This document shows, piece by piece, positions 1-7,231 of a stretch of 15,137 nt of DNA (the stretch's first letter is position 1; each line of letters opens with the position of its first letter). Origin of the DNA: Deltaproteobacteria bacterium (GTDB taxonomy: Bacteria > Desulfobacterota > DSM-4660 > Desulfatiglandales > B25-G16). A model generated the notes under the pieces. The model had not been told where the DNA came from and made no database searches. It saw only the letters and a list, made by a program, of their open reading frames with translations. The position numbers were made by a program, and so were the translations under genes. The stretch is taken from positions 1 through 15,137 of the forward strand of contig QMLT01000014.1 of assembly GCA_003646875.1 (NCBI GenBank), in the 5' to 3' direction.

Positions 1-1
1 G

Positions 2-316
2 GTAACCTATGCCTTGTCCCCACAGGCCAAGGGTAAGATTGAAAGGCCATATAGATGGCTTCAGGATAGAGTTATAAGAACATGTGTGAGAGATAATGTG
101 ACCGATATAAAACAGGCTCAGAGAGTTCTTAATTATGAAGTACACAGATATAATTACAAGCAGCTCCATTCAACAACCCAGGAGGTTCCTTATTTCCGTT
201 TTCAAAGAGCACTTAAAGAAAAGAGGTCTCTGTTTAGAGAGTTTAAAGTAAAACCACCTTTTCAATCTGTGAAGGATATCTTCTGTCTGCGAGTGAATAG
301 AACTATTGATCCTTAG
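2..316 (+). pseudogene. Transposase (DDE/rve integrase type), C-terminal part only, cut by the window edge
   Basis: The frame is open from the first bases of the window and ends at TAG 314-316, so only the last ~104 residues are visible. The segment SPQAKGKIER is the hallmark around the last catalytic Glu of rve-type (DDE) transposases; it is followed by a basic helix (RWLQDRVIRTC), a helix beginning TDIKQAQRVLNYEVHRYN, and a basic tail, as in the C-terminal part of integrase-like transposases. The earlier two catalytic acids would lie outside the window, so it cannot be decided whether the gene is intact. A TTG at position 14 is not the likely start because the frame stays open upstream of it. 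Downstream, at 347-381, sit two copies of a 13-bp repeat that may mark the end of the element. The family assignment within IS elements is uncertain. Confidence 0.75.
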
Positions 317-346
317 CCAGAGAGTTAAAAACAGTGATCTAAAGGT

Positions 347-381
347 AGTCCACTTTTAATCTTTAAAGAGTCCACTTTTAA
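347..381. repeat. Two direct copies of a 13-bp repeat, possible insertion-sequence end
   Basis: The 13-mer agtccacttttaa occurs at 347-359 and again at 369-381, so the copies start 22 bp apart, about two helical turns. They lie 30 bp after the stop codon of the transposase fragment and before the promoter of the thiolase gene. Repeated short motifs near an end are typical of transposase-binding sites, so this may be the right end of the element; the left end is outside the window, which makes this inference. Confidence 0.45.
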
Positions 382-405
382 AATTTAGCTAACAGCGAGA
401 CTATT

Positions 406-440
406 TTGACTTGACTTAAATTAGAAGAAAAGAATATATA
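406..440 (+). promoter_or_regulatory. Candidate sigma-70 promoter of the thiolase-led cluster
   Basis: Two overlapping TTGACT boxes (406-411 and 411-416) match the -35 consensus in five of six positions. TATATA at 435-440 is a moderate -10 match 18 nt downstream of the second box. Transcription would start near 447 and leave a leader of roughly 55 nt before the ATG at 504. The element lies just outside the suspected insertion-sequence end. Read by eye only. Confidence 0.45.
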
Positions 441-503
441 AAAGCACTTATAATCCATAAATATTTTGTTTAACCAGCTAACATTAATAAAGGAGAAACG
501 TAT

Positions 504-1787
504 ATGAGAGATGTAGTAATTGTTGGAGGCATAAGAACACCTGTAGGTTCTTTTGGGGGATCACTAAAGGGCACACCGGTCGTTACCTTGGGTTCCTTGG
601 TATTAAAGGAAACCTTAAAAAAAATTGGGCTGAGGCCCTTCGCCTCTGAAGAACTCAAGGGTTTTGAGCCAGATGCCCTTAAGGGTTTGGGCATGATTGA
701 ATTAGAAAAAAATACCTATGATTATGATGATTCTCTTCAACCCTTAGAAATCGATGAGGTAATCATGGGTAATGTGATAGGGGCAGGACAGGGGCAAAAT
801 GTTGCCAGACAGGCAACAGTGCACGCGGGCATTCCCAAGGAGGTGAATGCCTTTACTATCAATAAGGTCTGCGCCTCAGGTATGAAGGCCTTATCCCTCG
901 CCGCTCTTGCCATACGGGAGGGGGAAAAAAACACTATTCTTGCAGGCGGCATGGAAAACATGAGCATGGCGCCCTATGGGTTAAATAGTGCACGGTGGGG
1001 AACCAGGATGAACAATGCCGATATGGTTGATTTGATGATCTTTGATGGTCTCTGGGAAATCTTTTATGGTTACCACATGGGGATTACCGCTGAAAATATT
1101 GCTGAAAAATATGAAATTTCTCGAAGCGAACAGGATCAACTTGGCGCCATGAGTCATGCAAGGGCACGAAAGGCGATAGCTGAAGGCATCTTCAAACAGG
1201 AAATTATCCCTGTTTCTATTCCACAGAGAAAAGGTGAACCGATTATCTTTGACACTGATGAAAGGCCAATGGACACAAGTGTGGAAAAAATGGCAAAATT
1301 GCGGCCGGCATTTAAAAAAGGTGGTACTGTTACCGCAGGTAATGCCTCTGGTATTAATGATGCGGCTGCTGCGCTTCTTTTAATGTCATCTGAAAAGGCA
1401 AAAGAATTGGGCCTAAAACCCATAGTGAAGATTAAGGCATATGCATCAGGGGCTATAGACCCGGCTTATATGGGACTTGGCCCTATTCCTGCTGTGAGAA
1501 AGGTTCTAAAAGCCACGGGCTTGGAGATAAGCGACTTTGGTGAAATTGAACTCAATGAGGCCTTTGCCTCTCAGGCCATTGCCTGCATACGGGAATTAGG
1601 GCTCGATCTTGATAAAACTAACCTTTTGGGAAGTGGTATATCTATAGGCCATCCAATTGGCTGCACTGGTGCCAGAATTGTAATAACACTGATGAATGAA
1701 ATGGTCAGAAATGATGTTGAGTTAGGTCTTGCCACCCTATGTATAGGTGGAGGCCAGGGTATGGCCATGGCCCTTGAAAGGGTTTAA
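504..1787 (+). CDS. Acetyl-CoA C-acyltransferase (thiolase) with an N-domain insertion
   Basis: Thiolase joins two acyl-CoA units, or in the degradative direction splits a 3-ketoacyl-CoA with CoA to release acetyl-CoA. The 427-residue product opens with a typical thiolase strand (VVIVGGIRTPVGSFGG). The nucleophile is Cys123 in KVCASGMKA; NEAFA lies at 351-355, the active-site His383 in IGHPIG, and the acid/base Cys413 in CIGGGQG. AGGAG at 491-495 lies 8 nt before the ATG, which supports this start. Length exceeds the usual ~390-400 residues because about 37 residues (roughly 45-81, rich in Glu, Lys and Tyr/Asp) are inserted between KKIGLR and EIDEVIMG. The usual GGAIALGHP context before the active His reads GSGISIGHP. 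The gene is the first of the co-oriented cluster, followed after 85 bp by an enoyl-CoA hydratase. The family is sure; substrate chain length is not readable. Confidence 0.93.
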   Translation: MRDVVIVGGIRTPVGSFGGSLKGTPVVTLGSLVLKETLKKIGLRPFASEELKGFEPDALKGLGMIELEKNTYDYDDSLQPLEIDEVIMGNVIGAGQGQNVARQATVHAGIPKEVNAFTINKVCASGMKALSLAALAIREGEKNTILAGGMENMSMAPYGLNSARWGTRMNNADMVDLMIFDGLWEIFYGYHMGITAENIAEKYEISRSEQDQLGAMSHARARKAIAEGIFKQEIIPVSIPQRKGEPIIFDTDERPMDTSVEKMAKLRPAFKKGGTVTAGNASGINDAAAALLLMSSEKAKELGLKPIVKIKAYASGAIDPAYMGLGPIPAVRKVLKATGLEISDFGEIELNEAFASQAIACIRELGLDLDKTNLLGSGISIGHPIGCTGARIVITLMNEMVRNDVELGLATLCIGGGQGMAMALERV

Positions 1788-1796
1788 TGAATTGAT

Positions 1797-1855
1797 AATT
1801 GAAGATTGACAATTGAAGATTATTAATCGAAAATCGTCAATAGAAAATCGAAAAT
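1797..1855. repeat. AT-rich intergenic repeat with 14-bp period
   Basis: The 85-bp gap between thiolase and hydratase holds two copies of aattgaagatt (1797-1807 and 1811-1821) and two of gaaaatcg (1829-1836 and 1843-1850), each pair 14 bp apart. Similar AAATCG/AATTG words recur before the second acyl-CoA dehydrogenase (8071-8128) and at 10501-10530, so this looks like a dispersed low-complexity intergenic family. No function can be read. Confidence 0.5.
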
Positions 1856-1872
1856 TTAAAAGGGAGCGAACC

Positions 1873-2661
1873 ATGTCGTATGAAACTATTCTGTTTAGCA
1901 AAGAAGAGGATATTGCCATAATTAAATTTAACCGACCCAAGGTACTCAATGCCATTAATCCAACTGTTGTCTCTGAGATGGCAGACGTCCTGAGAAAAAT
2001 CGACACAGATACATCTATAAAGGTTCTTATCCTGACAGGAGAGGGAGATAGGGCCTTTGTTGCAGGAGCAGACATAGCCTCGATGAAGGATTATACCCCG
2101 TTAGAAGGGAAATTTTTTTCAAGACAGGGCCAGGAACTCCTCTTTCAGCTCGAGGCCTTATCCATTCCAGTAATTGCCTGTGTCAATGGTTTTGCCCTCG
2201 GTGGGGGAACAGAGATAGCAATGGCATGCGATTTTATATATGCCGCTGATTCTGCTAAGTTTGGCCAGCCAGAGATCAACCTCGGGATTATTCCAGGCTT
2301 TGGAGGAACCCAGAGATTATCTCGCCTCGTTGGTAAGTCAATGGCGAAAGAGCTTTGTATGACAGGAATAATGATAACCGCACAGGAGGCCAAAGAGATT
2401 GGCCTTGTAAACAGGGTCTTTCCAAAAGAGTCTTTATGGGAAGAGACAATGAAAGTTGCGAAGGTACTGGCTTCAAAGGGCAAGGTTTCTATTAGGGCAG
2501 TTAAAGAGGCCATCCAAAGGGGCTATGATCAGGACCTGAGAACAGGTTGTTACCTGGAATCTGATGCATTTGGTATATGCATGGCAAGTGATGATGCCAG
2601 AGAGGGGATGGGGGCATTCTTAGAGAAAAGAAAGGCAGAATTTAAAGGAGAACTTCTTTAG
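1873..2661 (+). CDS. Enoyl-CoA hydratase (crotonase)
   Basis: It hydrates trans-2-enoyl-CoA to (S)-3-hydroxyacyl-CoA in beta-oxidation. The 262-residue product has the full crotonase fold: AFVAGADIASM around 61-71 (oxyanion-hole region), LGGGTEIAMACD at 109-120 and GQPEINLGIIPGFGGTQRL at 131-149. The two catalytic glutamates of classical hydratases are both present as Glu114 and Glu134, with the standard 20-residue spacing, so hydratase activity is expected rather than isomerase only. The chosen ATG follows AGGGAG at 1861-1866. An upstream TTG at 1813 would add 20 residues read through a simple repeat and is less likely. The gene ends 13 bp before the acyl-CoA dehydrogenase start, which argues for one transcript. 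The likely substrate in context is crotonyl-CoA or a close C4-C5 analogue. Confidence 0.93.
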   Translation: MSYETILFSKEEDIAIIKFNRPKVLNAINPTVVSEMADVLRKIDTDTSIKVLILTGEGDRAFVAGADIASMKDYTPLEGKFFSRQGQELLFQLEALSIPVIACVNGFALGGGTEIAMACDFIYAADSAKFGQPEINLGIIPGFGGTQRLSRLVGKSMAKELCMTGIMITAQEAKEIGLVNRVFPKESLWEETMKVAKVLASKGKVSIRAVKEAIQRGYDQDLRTGCYLESDAFGICMASDDAREGMGAFLEKRKAEFKGELL

Positions 2662-2674
2662 ATATGAGGTTACA

Positions 2675-3826
2675 ATGGAATTTACATTAGATAAGGAACA
2701 GGAGGCGATCCAGAAGGCAGCAAGAGAATTTGCGAAAGGTGAGTTTGACAAAGAGATAGCCCTTGAGCATGAAAGAAACCACACATTTCCTTCAGAGATC
2801 TGGAAAAAGGCCTGTGAACTTGGTTTCATGGGCATCCATTACCCAGAAAAATATGGTGGGCAGGAGTATGGCATCTTCGAGAATGTCCTTGTTGTGGAAG
2901 AATTCTGTCGACAGGATTCAGGGATAGGCGTTGCCATTAGCCTGGCTGATTTTTCATCTGAAATCATCCTGAGATTTGGAAATGAGCAGCAGAAGGAAAA
3001 ATACCTGATTCCTCTCACCAAAGGGGAGGCAATTTCCAGCGGGGGTTTCACTGAGCCAGACCATGGAAGTGATATTACCCTTATGGATACAACTGCAAAA
3101 AAAGAAGGGGATGAATATATAATAAACGGTGTAAAGACCTTTATTACTAATGGGACCATTAGTGACTTTGTCATGGTCTTATGCCAGACAGATTTTGAGG
3201 TCAAGCCTACCTATCGCGGCCAGTCAGTCATCATTGTTGAGAAGGAAACGCCTGGATATTCTAGGGCGGATGTTGGTGAAAAAATGGGGATAAAGATGAC
3301 GTCAACCGGGGAGCTTTCATTTAATGATGTGAGAGTTCCGGTCTCAAATCTCGTGGGCCAAGAAAATAAGGGATTCTATCATGTGCTTGAATTTTTTGAC
3401 GAGAGCAGGATAGAAATAGCTGGCCAGGCCCTCGGGATTGCCCAGGGCGCCTTTGATCGTGCGCTTGCATACTGTAAAGAGCGTACCCAGTTTGGAAAAA
3501 AGCTTGCTCAATTTCAGGTCACACAGCATAAACTCGCAGATATGGCGGCCAAGATAGAATTAGCAAGCCTTATAGTCCATAAATCGGCCTGGAACTTTGA
3601 TCAGGGAAGAATAGACCCAAAATTAACGTCCATTGCAAAGATGTATGCAGCTCGGACAGCAGTTGAAGTAGCTGATGAGGCTATCCAACTATTGGGAGGA
3701 TACGGCTATATGCTTGAGTATGAGGTAGAACGTTTCTATAGAGACGCAAAGATAACGGAGATTTATGAAGGGACAAAAGAGATACAAAAAAATACTATAG
3801 CCAGTTCACTATTAGGAAAATTTTAA
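2675..3826 (+). CDS. Acyl-CoA dehydrogenase (first copy)
   Basis: This FAD flavoprotein oxidises acyl-CoA to 2-enoyl-CoA and passes electrons to electron-transfer flavoprotein. The 383-residue length is normal for the family. The helical N-domain is followed by the flavin/substrate segment GGFTEPDHGSD (123-133, usually TEPxAGSD), FITNG (156-160), RTQFGKKLAQFQ (270-281, FAD binding) and the C-terminal LLGGYGYMLEY. The catalytic base is Glu365 in EIYEGTKEIQ. The start ATG has a GAGG box about 6 nt upstream. The hydratase ends 13 bp before it and the mutase large subunit starts 12 bp after it, so the three genes are tightly packed. The Asp-His in TEPDHGSD, replacing the common small residues, is a mild oddity. 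A short or branched short-chain substrate is likely from context; butyryl-CoA or isobutyryl-CoA cannot be separated by eye. Confidence 0.92.
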   Translation: MEFTLDKEQEAIQKAAREFAKGEFDKEIALEHERNHTFPSEIWKKACELGFMGIHYPEKYGGQEYGIFENVLVVEEFCRQDSGIGVAISLADFSSEIILRFGNEQQKEKYLIPLTKGEAISSGGFTEPDHGSDITLMDTTAKKEGDEYIINGVKTFITNGTISDFVMVLCQTDFEVKPTYRGQSVIIVEKETPGYSRADVGEKMGIKMTSTGELSFNDVRVPVSNLVGQENKGFYHVLEFFDESRIEIAGQALGIAQGAFDRALAYCKERTQFGKKLAQFQVTQHKLADMAAKIELASLIVHKSAWNFDQGRIDPKLTSIAKMYAARTAVEVADEAIQLLGGYGYMLEYEVERFYRDAKITEIYEGTKEIQKNTIASSLLGKF

Positions 3827-3838
3827 TAGGGGGCTATT

Positions 3839-5515
3839 ATGTTTACAAAAGAAAGCATAGAAAAAATAGATGTAGAGAATAAAAAATGGCAACAGGTTTA
3901 CAACAAATCTGTTGCAAAGACCCCTGAAAGATTAACGCGATTTTCTAGTGTTTCAGATCATCCTGTCCAAAACCTCTATACTCCATTGGACATTAAAGAC
4001 CTTGATTATTCAAATGATATAGGATTCCCTAATCAATACCCGTTTACCAGGGGTGTTCAACCCTCCATGTATAGGGGAAGACTATGGACGATGAGGATGT
4101 TTGCTGGTCTGGGCTCTGCCAAAGATACCAATAAGAGATTTCACCTCCTTGTAAATGAGGGGCAGACAGGTTTGTCCACAGCCTTTGATATGCCCACCTT
4201 AATGGGCTATGATACCGATTCACCAAAATCAGTAGGGGAATGTGGCAGATGTGGTGTGGCTATCGACACATTAAAGGATATGGAGATACTCTTTGAGGGC
4301 CTTCCTATTGACAGGATTACTACATCTATGACCATAAACCCGCCAGCAGCAGTAATGTGGGCAATGTATATTGCAATGGCGGAAAAAAGAGGGATACGCA
4401 GGGAAGCAATAGGCGGAACCATACAAAACGATATGCTCAAGGAATTCATTGCACAAAAGACATTCATGTGCCCTCCAAAACCCTCTATGAGGCTTATTAC
4501 CGACACTGTTGAATTTGCGACCAAAGAGGTTCCCAGATGGAATCCCATAAGCATAAGCGGCTATCACATCAGGGAGGCTGGATCTACTGCTGTTCAGGAG
4601 CTTGCCTTTACCTTAGCAGACGGCATTGCCTATGTAGAGGCTGCTCTTGAAAGAGGCCTTGCTGTTGACTCCTTTGCCCCGCGACTCTCGTTTTTCTTTA
4701 ACTCACACATTGACTTTTTTGAAGAGATTGCAAAATATAGGGCAGCGAGAAGGATGTGGGCAAAAATCATGTCTGAGAGGTTCAAGGCAAAAGATCAGCG
4801 CTCAATGTGGCTCAGATTTCATACACAAACCGCTGGCTGTTCTCTTACTGCCCAACAGCCATATAATAATGTGATCAGAACCTCCCTTGAGGCCCTGGCC
4901 GCTGTGCTTGGCGGAACACAATCACTCCACACCAATTCCCTGGATGAGGTTCTGGCATTGCCTACTGAAGAGGCAGCCACTATTGCTCTTCGCACCCAGC
5001 AAATAATTGCTGAAGAGTCAGGAGTAGCAAACACAATCGATCCCCTTGGTGGATCCTTTTATATTGAGCGCCTCACCAAAGATATGGAGGAAGAGGCCTT
5101 TGAATATATCAAAAAGATTGATGACATGGGAGGCATGGTAGCGGCAATAGAGAGAAACTATCCGCAGTTAGAGATAGCTGATGCAGCATATAAGTATCAA
5201 AAACAGATAGATAGCAAAGAAAAGACGGTAGTCGGGGTAAATAAGTATGTCACTGAAGAAGAAATTCCTGTAGAGATCCTTCAAATAGAGGCAGAATTAG
5301 AAGAAAAGCAGATACAATGGACAAATCAGGTTAAGGATACAAGGGACAATAAAAAGGTAAAGAATGCATTGGAGAAATTAGGTGAATCCGCCCAACGAGA
5401 TGATAATCTCATGCATCCAATTATAGATGCAGTCAAAGAATATGCTACTGAGCAGGAGATTTGTGACGTGTTTCGGGAAGTCTTTGGAGTATACCGGGAC
5501 CCCGGTGTTTATTAA
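3839..5515 (+). CDS. icmA: B12-dependent acyl-CoA mutase large subunit, isobutyryl-CoA mutase type
   Basis: The 558-residue protein is the catalytic TIM-barrel subunit of a two-subunit acyl-CoA mutase, without a fused B12 domain, matching IcmA-type size. Family motifs are clear: MYRGRLWTMR (77-86), GLSTAFDMPT (111-120), TIQNDMLKEF (194-203), ISGYHIREAG (239-248, with Tyr242 and His243), and HTQTAGCSLTAQQPYNN (328-344). The decisive point is substrate specificity. The positions of Tyr89 and Arg207 in Propionibacterium methylmalonyl-CoA mutase, which bind the free carboxylate, are Phe88 and Gln206 here. Isobutyryl-CoA mutase has Phe80 and Gln198 at these places. Ala115 occupies the position that is Asp117 in 2-hydroxyisobutyryl-CoA mutase, which also has Ile rather than Phe at the first site. 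A GGGGG-rich box precedes the ATG, 12 bp after the dehydrogenase stop. Automatic annotation would probably call it methylmalonyl-CoA mutase; I think isobutyryl-CoA/butyryl-CoA isomerisation is more likely. Confidence 0.9.
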   Translation: MFTKESIEKIDVENKKWQQVYNKSVAKTPERLTRFSSVSDHPVQNLYTPLDIKDLDYSNDIGFPNQYPFTRGVQPSMYRGRLWTMRMFAGLGSAKDTNKRFHLLVNEGQTGLSTAFDMPTLMGYDTDSPKSVGECGRCGVAIDTLKDMEILFEGLPIDRITTSMTINPPAAVMWAMYIAMAEKRGIRREAIGGTIQNDMLKEFIAQKTFMCPPKPSMRLITDTVEFATKEVPRWNPISISGYHIREAGSTAVQELAFTLADGIAYVEAALERGLAVDSFAPRLSFFFNSHIDFFEEIAKYRAARRMWAKIMSERFKAKDQRSMWLRFHTQTAGCSLTAQQPYNNVIRTSLEALAAVLGGTQSLHTNSLDEVLALPTEEAATIALRTQQIIAEESGVANTIDPLGGSFYIERLTKDMEEEAFEYIKKIDDMGGMVAAIERNYPQLEIADAAYKYQKQIDSKEKTVVGVNKYVTEEEIPVEILQIEAELEEKQIQWTNQVKDTRDNKKVKNALEKLGESAQRDDNLMHPIIDAVKEYATEQEICDVFREVFGVYRDPGVY

Positions 5516-5797
5516 AGAAAGTGCCGTAACTGCTCAGGTTCAAGGTTCTGGGGTTCACCCCTGCCCGCCGGACGGTAGGCGGGGTTCTAGGTTAAACAGA
5601 TGAAAAACGAGTTCAATTAACTGACGAATTCAGCGTTCATACGGCTCTTTCAGTAGACCAGGCAGTCTTGCACGCAAATCCGAAGCGAATTCTATGTTAT
5701 CCAATAACTATGATGAAAATCATAAAGCAATTAACCCTTAACGGTGAACCTAAAAACCTGACTAGGCACTTTAAGCTTCAAATAGTAGGAATATCGT
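5516..5797. other. Unusual 282-bp gap between the mutase subunit genes, with hairpin-forming repeats
   Basis: No open frame of substance is visible. The left part is GC-richer than its surroundings and can form two small hairpins: ggggttcacccc at 5550-5561, and cccgcc (5564-5569) with ggcggg (5578-5583) around an 8-nt loop. The word ggttct flanks these hairpins on both sides, which suggests a mobile or dispersed intergenic element. Further right, tatgat (5709-5714) and atcata (5719-5724) form a perfect 16-bp dyad. TTGCAC (5668-5673) with TATGTT (5693-5698) is at best a weak promoter. Confidence 0.5.
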
Positions 5798-6205
5798 ATG
5801 AATCAAAAAAGAAAAATTAGGATTTTAGTAGCAAAACCAGGTCTGGATGGCCACGATAGAGGCGCCAGAATTATTGCCAGAACATACAGGGATGCTGGTT
5901 TTGAGGTAGTCTATTCCGGGCTCCATCAGACCCCTGAAGAGGTAGTGCAGGCTGCGATCCAAGAAGATGTGGATATGATAGGATTATCTTCGTTAGCGGG
6001 CGCCCATATGTATCTCTTTCCTCGAGTGGTAGAGTTACTGCACGAGAAAGGTGCAGATGACATTGTGGTGTGCGGTGGTGGCATATTTCCAGAAGAGGAC
6101 ATTCCTAAACTAAAAAAGGCGGGAATTAAGGAGTTATTTACCCCGGGAACGCCTTTAGATAAGGTTGTGAAATGGGTTGAGGAAAATGTGAAGCCCAGGG
6201 GTTGA
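5798..6205 (+). CDS. icmB: Acyl-CoA mutase small subunit, cobalamin-binding
   Basis: This 135-residue protein is the B12 (adenosylcobalamin) carrier subunit of the mutase. KPGLDGHDRGAR (13-24) contains the DxHxxG motif, with His19 expected as the lower axial ligand of cobalt. GLSSLAG (62-68) is the SxL motif that holds the nucleotide tail, and CGGGIFPEED (92-101) is the GG motif. This is the complete Rossmann-like B12 domain at its usual stand-alone length. The start is preceded by a weak GTAGGA box (5785-5790). It pairs with the large subunit upstream, which lacks a B12 domain, but is separated from it by 282 bp instead of the usual close spacing. The subunit itself does not discriminate methylmalonyl-CoA from isobutyryl-CoA mutases; the assignment follows the large subunit. 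Confidence 0.93.
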   Translation: MNQKRKIRILVAKPGLDGHDRGARIIARTYRDAGFEVVYSGLHQTPEEVVQAAIQEDVDMIGLSSLAGAHMYLFPRVVELLHEKGADDIVVCGGGIFPEEDIPKLKKAGIKELFTPGTPLDKVVKWVEENVKPRG

Positions 6206-6255
6206 TGATAGTAGGGAGTAAGCAGAAAGCAGTAAGTAAACCTTTAGCTAATCTT

Positions 6256-6271
6256 AGGAGGTGCCTCCATA
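6256..6271 (+). promoter_or_regulatory. Strong Shine-Dalgarno inside a self-complementary sequence
   Basis: AGGAGGTG at 6256-6263 is a near-perfect ribosome binding site 8 nt before the ATG at 6272. It is followed immediately by CCTCC (6264-6268), which can pair with the GGAGG of the site itself. With GGAG/CTCC pairing around a 4-nt loop, the site could be partly hidden in the mRNA. Whether this matters is unknown. Confidence 0.5.
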
Positions 6272-7231
6272 ATGGATATAGCTGAGAAAATTATATCCGG
6301 GGATATCAGGTCTGTTGCCAGACTCATCAGGGATATTGATGATAATGTCCCTGGATCCAGAGAAGTTCTTAAAGATCTTTATCCATCTACCGGGAAGGCA
6401 TATGTAGTTGGTATAACTGGTTCACCTGGCGTAGGAAAATCTACATTGGTAGATCAGATGGTGACTCACCTCCGAGCTGACGGAAAGACCGTTGGTGTCC
6501 TTGCGGTAGATCCAACCAGCCCTTTTAGCGGCGGCGCCATATTGGGTGACAGGGTCAGGATGCAGCGTCACAGCATGGATGAAGGTGTATTTATACGTTC
6601 AATGGCAACCAGAGGCTATTTCGGTGGCATTACTCAATCGACAAGAAGCGCTATTGATGTCCTGGATGCCATGGGAAAGGACTGTATTATAGTTGAAACA
6701 GTTGGTGTCGGGCAGGATGAAATAGATATTGTTCAAAGCGCAGATACTACTATTATTGTGCTTGTACCAGGGATGGGCGATGATGTGCAGGCCCTTAAGG
6801 CAGGCATCTTAGAGATAGGGAATATTTTTGTAATAAACAAGGCTGATAGAGAAGGAGCAGATAGGACAGTAAACGATATTCGGTTGATGATCGAGATGGA
6901 TGAAAAAAGATATAAAGATGGGTGGAAGCCGCCAATTCTCACCGCTCAGGCGGTATTTGATAAAGGAATAATCGAAATCCTGGATGAAATTGACAAACAT
7001 CGCAAACATTTAGAATCTTCTGCAAAAATACAATCCATGCGTAAGTATGAAAAGGTCAGAAATGATCTCTCCGAAATGATAAAGGATAAAATCATTCGTG
7101 ATGTCTTTGACGAAATCATCAATTCAGGTGAGTTTGAAACCACACTCCAATCAATTATAAAAGGCGAAACCGATCCCTACACTGCCTGCGATACTATTGT
7201 TTCGAAAAAACTAAAAAAGGGTGCTGCATAA
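6272..7231 (+). CDS. meaB: MeaB-family G-protein chaperone of the acyl-CoA mutase
   Basis: MeaB-type GTPases load adenosylcobalamin onto the mutase and protect it from inactivation. The 319-residue protein has the G3E/SIMIBI P-loop fold. The P-loop is GSPGVGKS (50-57), the Mg/base region AVDPTSPFSGGAILGDRVRM (78-97), the switch segment ETVGVGQDE (142-150), and the guanine-specificity motif NKAD (189-192). A helical C-terminal arm (about 255-319) carries the dimerisation region. This order and length match MeaB/ArgK proteins, which older databases call LAO/AO transport kinase. It lies 66 bp after the B12 subunit gene, the usual partnership. The stop codon overlaps the start of the next small gene by one base (TAATG), suggesting coupled translation. 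The client is most likely the isobutyryl-CoA-type mutase encoded beside it. Confidence 0.93.
   Translation: MDIAEKIISGDIRSVARLIRDIDDNVPGSREVLKDLYPSTGKAYVVGITGSPGVGKSTLVDQMVTHLRADGKTVGVLAVDPTSPFSGGAILGDRVRMQRHSMDEGVFIRSMATRGYFGGITQSTRSAIDVLDAMGKDCIIVETVGVGQDEIDIVQSADTTIIVLVPGMGDDVQALKAGILEIGNIFVINKADREGADRTVNDIRLMIEMDEKRYKDGWKPPILTAQAVFDKGIIEILDEIDKHRKHLESSAKIQSMRKYEKVRNDLSEMIKDKIIRDVFDEIINSGEFETTLQSIIKGETDPYTACDTIVSKKLKKGAA

Noticed and set aside
1813..1872. Upstream extension of the enoyl-CoA hydratase by 20 residues from a TTG
   Set aside because: The added residues are translated from the AT-rich 14-bp-period repeat, while the ATG at 1873 has an AGGGAG site and begins with normal crotonase sequence.
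5516..5797. Cobalamin riboswitch in the gap between the mutase subunits
   Set aside because: The conserved B12-box and core were not seen; the hairpins there look like a repeat element.
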